NCBI GenBank assembly: GCA_949127695.1
Contig: CASBQH010000305.1
Span: 1 to 6,428, forward strand
DNA from: Synechococcales cyanobacterium PMM_0073
GTDB taxonomy: Bacteria; Cyanobacteriota; Cyanobacteriia; Elainellales; Elainellaceae
DNA length: 6,428 nt
Direction: 5' to 3'
Each line of letters opens with the position of its first letter. Within the stretch, counting starts at the first letter, position 1. The notes under the pieces were generated by a model. That model ran no database searches, was not told the origin of the DNA, and was given only the letters and a program-made list of their open reading frames with translations. Shown one piece after another: positions 4,219 to 6,428 of the stretch. A program made the position numbers and the translations under genes.

Positions 4219-6428
4219 CTACTGAACTGGGGTCAGCACTTTATCGAGGCCAGCGCTAGCCTCTGGGCTATCTGCCTCCGAAGGCGGCACAACCTGCCAA
4301 AACTGCGGCAGTGACTCTGACCAGCGATCAAGAATCTGCTTGGCTTTGGGGCTACCCGTCCGCTCAAGATGCGCTTTGATCAGCGTTTTGAGCTGCTGCT
4401 CGCCTGCGGGCGTGACGACCCGCTGCACCTTGACGATTTCTGGGTTGACTTTAGTGGGGAAGCTGCCGTCTGCGTCATAGAAGTAGGCCAAGCCGCCCGT
4501 CATGCCTGCACCCACGTTGCGACCCGCGTGACCCAGCACCACAATCACGCCGCCCGTCATATATTCGCAGCAGTGGTCGCCCGTGCCTTCAATTACGGCT
4601 TGCCCCATTGAGTTCCGCACCGCAAACCGTTCCCCGGCCTGACCGTTGGCATAGAGCGTGCCGCCCGTTGCGCCATAGAGACAGGTGTTGCCGACAATCA
4701 CGTTTTCGGCTGGGTCGTAGCTGCTGTTGGCAAACGGCTTGATGATGATTTCGCCGCCGTTCATGCCCTTGCCCACGTAGTCGTTGGCTTCGCCCTCCAG
4801 CTTCAAAGTCAGGCCAGAGAGGGCAAAGGCTCCGAAACTTTGACCGACGCTGCCCTGGAAGTTGAGGCTAATCTGGCCGCTAAAGCCGTTATCGCCATAC
4901 TGCTTGGCAATCACGCCCGATACCCTTGCGCCCACCGCGCGATCGGTATTGAGGACTTTGTAGGTTTTGCTAACCTTGCCCTGATTTTTGATTGCGGCCA
5001 GGATTTCGGCATCGGCCAGAATTTCGTCGTCGAGTACGGGGCCATTGCTGTGCGGTGCGCCATGCTCCAGCCAGCTGCGGTCGGTGCGGCTGTCGGGGAG
5101 CTGCGTCAGACAGTCGAGGTTGAGCGCTTTGGTTTTGGCAAGTTCCACGCCCTCGCGCATTTTGAGTAAGTCAGCCCGACCAATCAGGTCTTTCAGCGTG
5201 GTATGGCCCAACCGCGCCAGCAGCGAGCGGACTTCTTCGGCCACAAAGTAAAAGAAGTTCACCACATGCTCTGGTGTGCCAGAGAAGCGCTGCCGCAGCT
5301 TTTCCTGCTGAGTGGCGACCCCCACCGGGCAGTTGTTGGTATGGCAGACCCGCGCCATGATGCAGCCTTCTGAGATCATTGCCACCGAGCCGAAGCCATA
5401 TTCTTCTGCGCCCATCAGCGCCGCCATCACCACATCCCAGCCGGTTTTCATGCCGCCGTCGGCTCGCAGCAGCACCCGGTCTCGCAGCTTGTTCTCCATC
5501 AAAACGCGATGCACTTCGGTTAAGCCTAGCTCCCAGGGCACGCCCGCATGTTTGATTGAGCTGAGCGGCGAAGCGCCCGTGCCGCCGTCGTGACCCGACA
5601 CTTGGATAATATCAGCGTTGGCTTTGGCCACGCCAGCCGCCACCGTGCCAATCCCGACTTCCGCCACCAGCTTCACTGAAACTAGAGCTGCCGGATTAAT
5701 CTGGTGCAGGTCAAAGATCAGCTGCGCCAGATCTTCGATCGAGTAGATGTCATGGTGTGGCGGCGGTGAAATTAGCGTTACTCCGGGCTTGGAACGCCGC
5801 AGCATCGCAATGTAAGGACTCACCTTTTTGCCGGGAAGCTGACCGCCTTCACCGGGCTTCGCGCCCTGAGCTACTTTGATCTCCAGCTGTCTGCCGCTCA
5901 TTAAGTACTGCGGCGTCACGCCAAATCGCCCGGAAGCGACCTGCTTGATGGCCGAGTTGACCGTATCGCCATTGCGAAGCTCCTTCAAATGCGGGAACAG
6001 GGCTGATTTGCCGGTTTCGTCCACGTCATGCAGCGGCTGGAAGCGCGTTGGGTCTTCGCCGCCTTCGCCGCAGTTTGATTTGCCGCCCAGCCGATTCATC
6101 GCCACCGCCAGCGTTTCATGCGCCTCGCGAGACAGCGACCCCAGCGACATCGCCCCGGTGCAGAAGCGCTTGACGATTTCCTCAACCGGCTCCACCTGCT
6201 CAATTGGAATCGAAGGTCGGTCGCCCTGCATATCCAGCAGGTCGCGCAGCGCGGTGATCGGACGATTCTCTAGCGTCTGCTTATACAGCTCGTAGTGCTC
6301 CACACTCTTAGTTGCTACGGCTTTATGCAGATACTTTGACATTTCCGGGCTGTTCATGTGGTATTCACCACCCGGCTTGTAGTTGAAGAAGCCAAAGTTT
6401 TCCAGCTTTTTCAAGGGCAGCTCTGGGA
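4219..6428 (-). CDS. glsF: Ferredoxin-dependent glutamate synthase (Fd-GOGAT), C-terminal half
   Basis: The frame is open from the right edge and stops at TAG (4221-4219); about 735 residues are visible of a family near 1,500-1,550. The enzyme makes two glutamates from glutamine and 2-oxoglutarate, the main ammonium-assimilation outlet in cyanobacteria. Visible parts in protein order: the end of the central/linker region; the FMN-binding synthase domain, with [10 protein letters not shown] (5566-5595); the [3Fe-4S] motif C-x5-C-x4-C (Cys codons 5362-5364, 5344-5346, 5329-5331) within [20 protein letters not shown]; and the C-terminal GXGXG beta-helix domain (about 4480-4940). The [18 protein letters not shown] insertion (about 5940-6000) is the ferredoxin-loop region missing from NADPH-type GltB, and CHTNNCPVG also fits the Fd type. 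The N-terminal amidotransferase domain, start and promoter are outside the window. The TTG at 6412-6414 is internal, not a start. Also called gltS or gltB in annotations. Confidence 0.95.
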   Translation of the reverse strand, partial: PELPLKKLENFGFFNYKPGGEYHMNSPEMSKYLHKAVATKSVEHYELYKQTLENRPITALRDLLDMQGDRPSIPIEQVEPVEEIVKRFCTGAMSLGSLSREAHETLAVAMNRLGGKSNCGEGGEDPTRFQPLHDVDETGKSALFPHLKELRNGDTVNSAIKQVASGRFGVTPQYLMSGRQLEIKVAQGAKPGEGGQLPGKKVSPYIAMLRRSKPGVTLISPPPHHDIYSIEDLAQLIFDLHQINPAALVSVKLVAEVGIGTVAAGVAKANADIIQVSGHDGGTGASPLSSIKHAGVPWELGLTEVHRVLMENKLRDRVLLRADGGMKTGWDVVMAALMGAEEYGFGSVAMISEGCIMARVCHTNNCPVGVATQQEKLRQRFSGTPEHVVNFFYFVAEEVRSLLARLGHTTLKDLIGRADLLKMREGVELAKTKALNLDCLTQLPDSRTDRSWLEHGAPHSNGPVLDDEILADAEILAAIKNQGKVSKTYKVLNTDRAVGARVSGVIAKQYGDNGFSGQISLNFQGSVGQSFGAFALSGLTLKLEGEANDYVGKGMNGGEIIIKPFANSSYDPAENVIVGNTCLYGATGGTLYANGQAGERFAVRNSMGQAVIEGTGDHCCEYMTGGVIVVLGHAGRNVGAGMTGGLAYFYDADGSFPTKVNPEIVKVQRVVTPAGEQQLKTLIKAHLERTGSPKAKQILDRWSESLPQFWQVVPPSEADSPEASAGLDKVLTPVQ

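Noticed and set aside
5876..6295. 139-codon plus-strand ORF opposite the glutamate synthase gene
   Set aside because: The minus strand here encodes strongly conserved Fd-GOGAT sequence. The plus ORF is Ser/Arg-rich with no recognisable domain, as expected for a shadow in GC-rich DNA. The same holds for the other plus ORFs between 4369 and 5593.
6412..6414. TTG as the start of the glutamate synthase
   Set aside because: The frame stays open to the window edge (PELP upstream), and the sequence at this point matches the middle of the protein; the amidotransferase half must lie beyond 6428.
1..6428. HIP1 palindromes (GCGATCGC) as a cyanobacterial marker
   Set aside because: Only one-mismatch relatives were seen by eye (for example GCGATCGG near 4936 and TCGATCGC near 2179). 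Absence in 6.4 kb neither supports nor excludes particular genera.

Overview
The window reads as chromosomal DNA of a cyanobacterium. The best indicators are a plant/cyanobacterial-type ferredoxin-dependent glutamate synthase, a DUF29 protein, a cyanobacterial-style small aspartyl protease, and a double-domain pterin synthase, all with moderately GC-rich codon use. No exact HIP1 octamer (GCGATCGC) was found by eye, so the genus cannot be narrowed. I see no mobile element, CRISPR array, tRNA or rRNA.

Layout, left to right. (1) The last 125 codons of cobS (cobalamin synthase, + strand) enter from the left edge. (2) A 288-residue protein with two tandem 6-pyruvoyl/6-carboxytetrahydropterin synthase domains follows (443-1309). 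Its first domain keeps the zinc ligands but has lost the catalytic His. (3) A 254-base gap (1310-1563) has no gene. It holds a foldable inverted-repeat element with three copies of GCGGCTCAG, and a second small set of inverted repeats just before the next gene. (4) A 551-residue photolyase/cryptochrome-family flavoprotein (1564-3219) keeps the electron-transfer Trp triad but departs from classic CPD photolyases at several pocket residues. It ends in a basic, probably disordered tail finishing in QLSLL, which looks like a bacterial sliding-clamp-binding motif. (5) A DUF29 protein (3250-3687) and (6) a retropepsin-like aspartyl protease (GTG start at 3730, to 4128) follow on the same strand with short gaps. 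The protease is preceded by a well-placed Shine-Dalgarno and a 9-codon ORF in its own frame that ends in TGA directly against the GTG start. (7) A perfect 8-bp hairpin with a T7 tract on the minus strand terminates (8) the ferredoxin-dependent glutamate synthase gene (4219 to the right edge, minus strand), of which the C-terminal ~735 residues are visible.

How they fit together: the photolyase, DUF29 and protease genes could be one transcript that converges on the glutamate synthase gene. The pterin synthase lies upstream on the same strand, so a link to photolyase cofactor supply is possible but unproven. The glutamate synthase is central nitrogen assimilation and cobS is vitamin B12 synthesis; neither has an evident link to the light-repair genes. 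The most interesting points are the photolyase tail and altered pocket, the half-degenerate tandem pterin synthase, and the stop-start leader in front of the protease.
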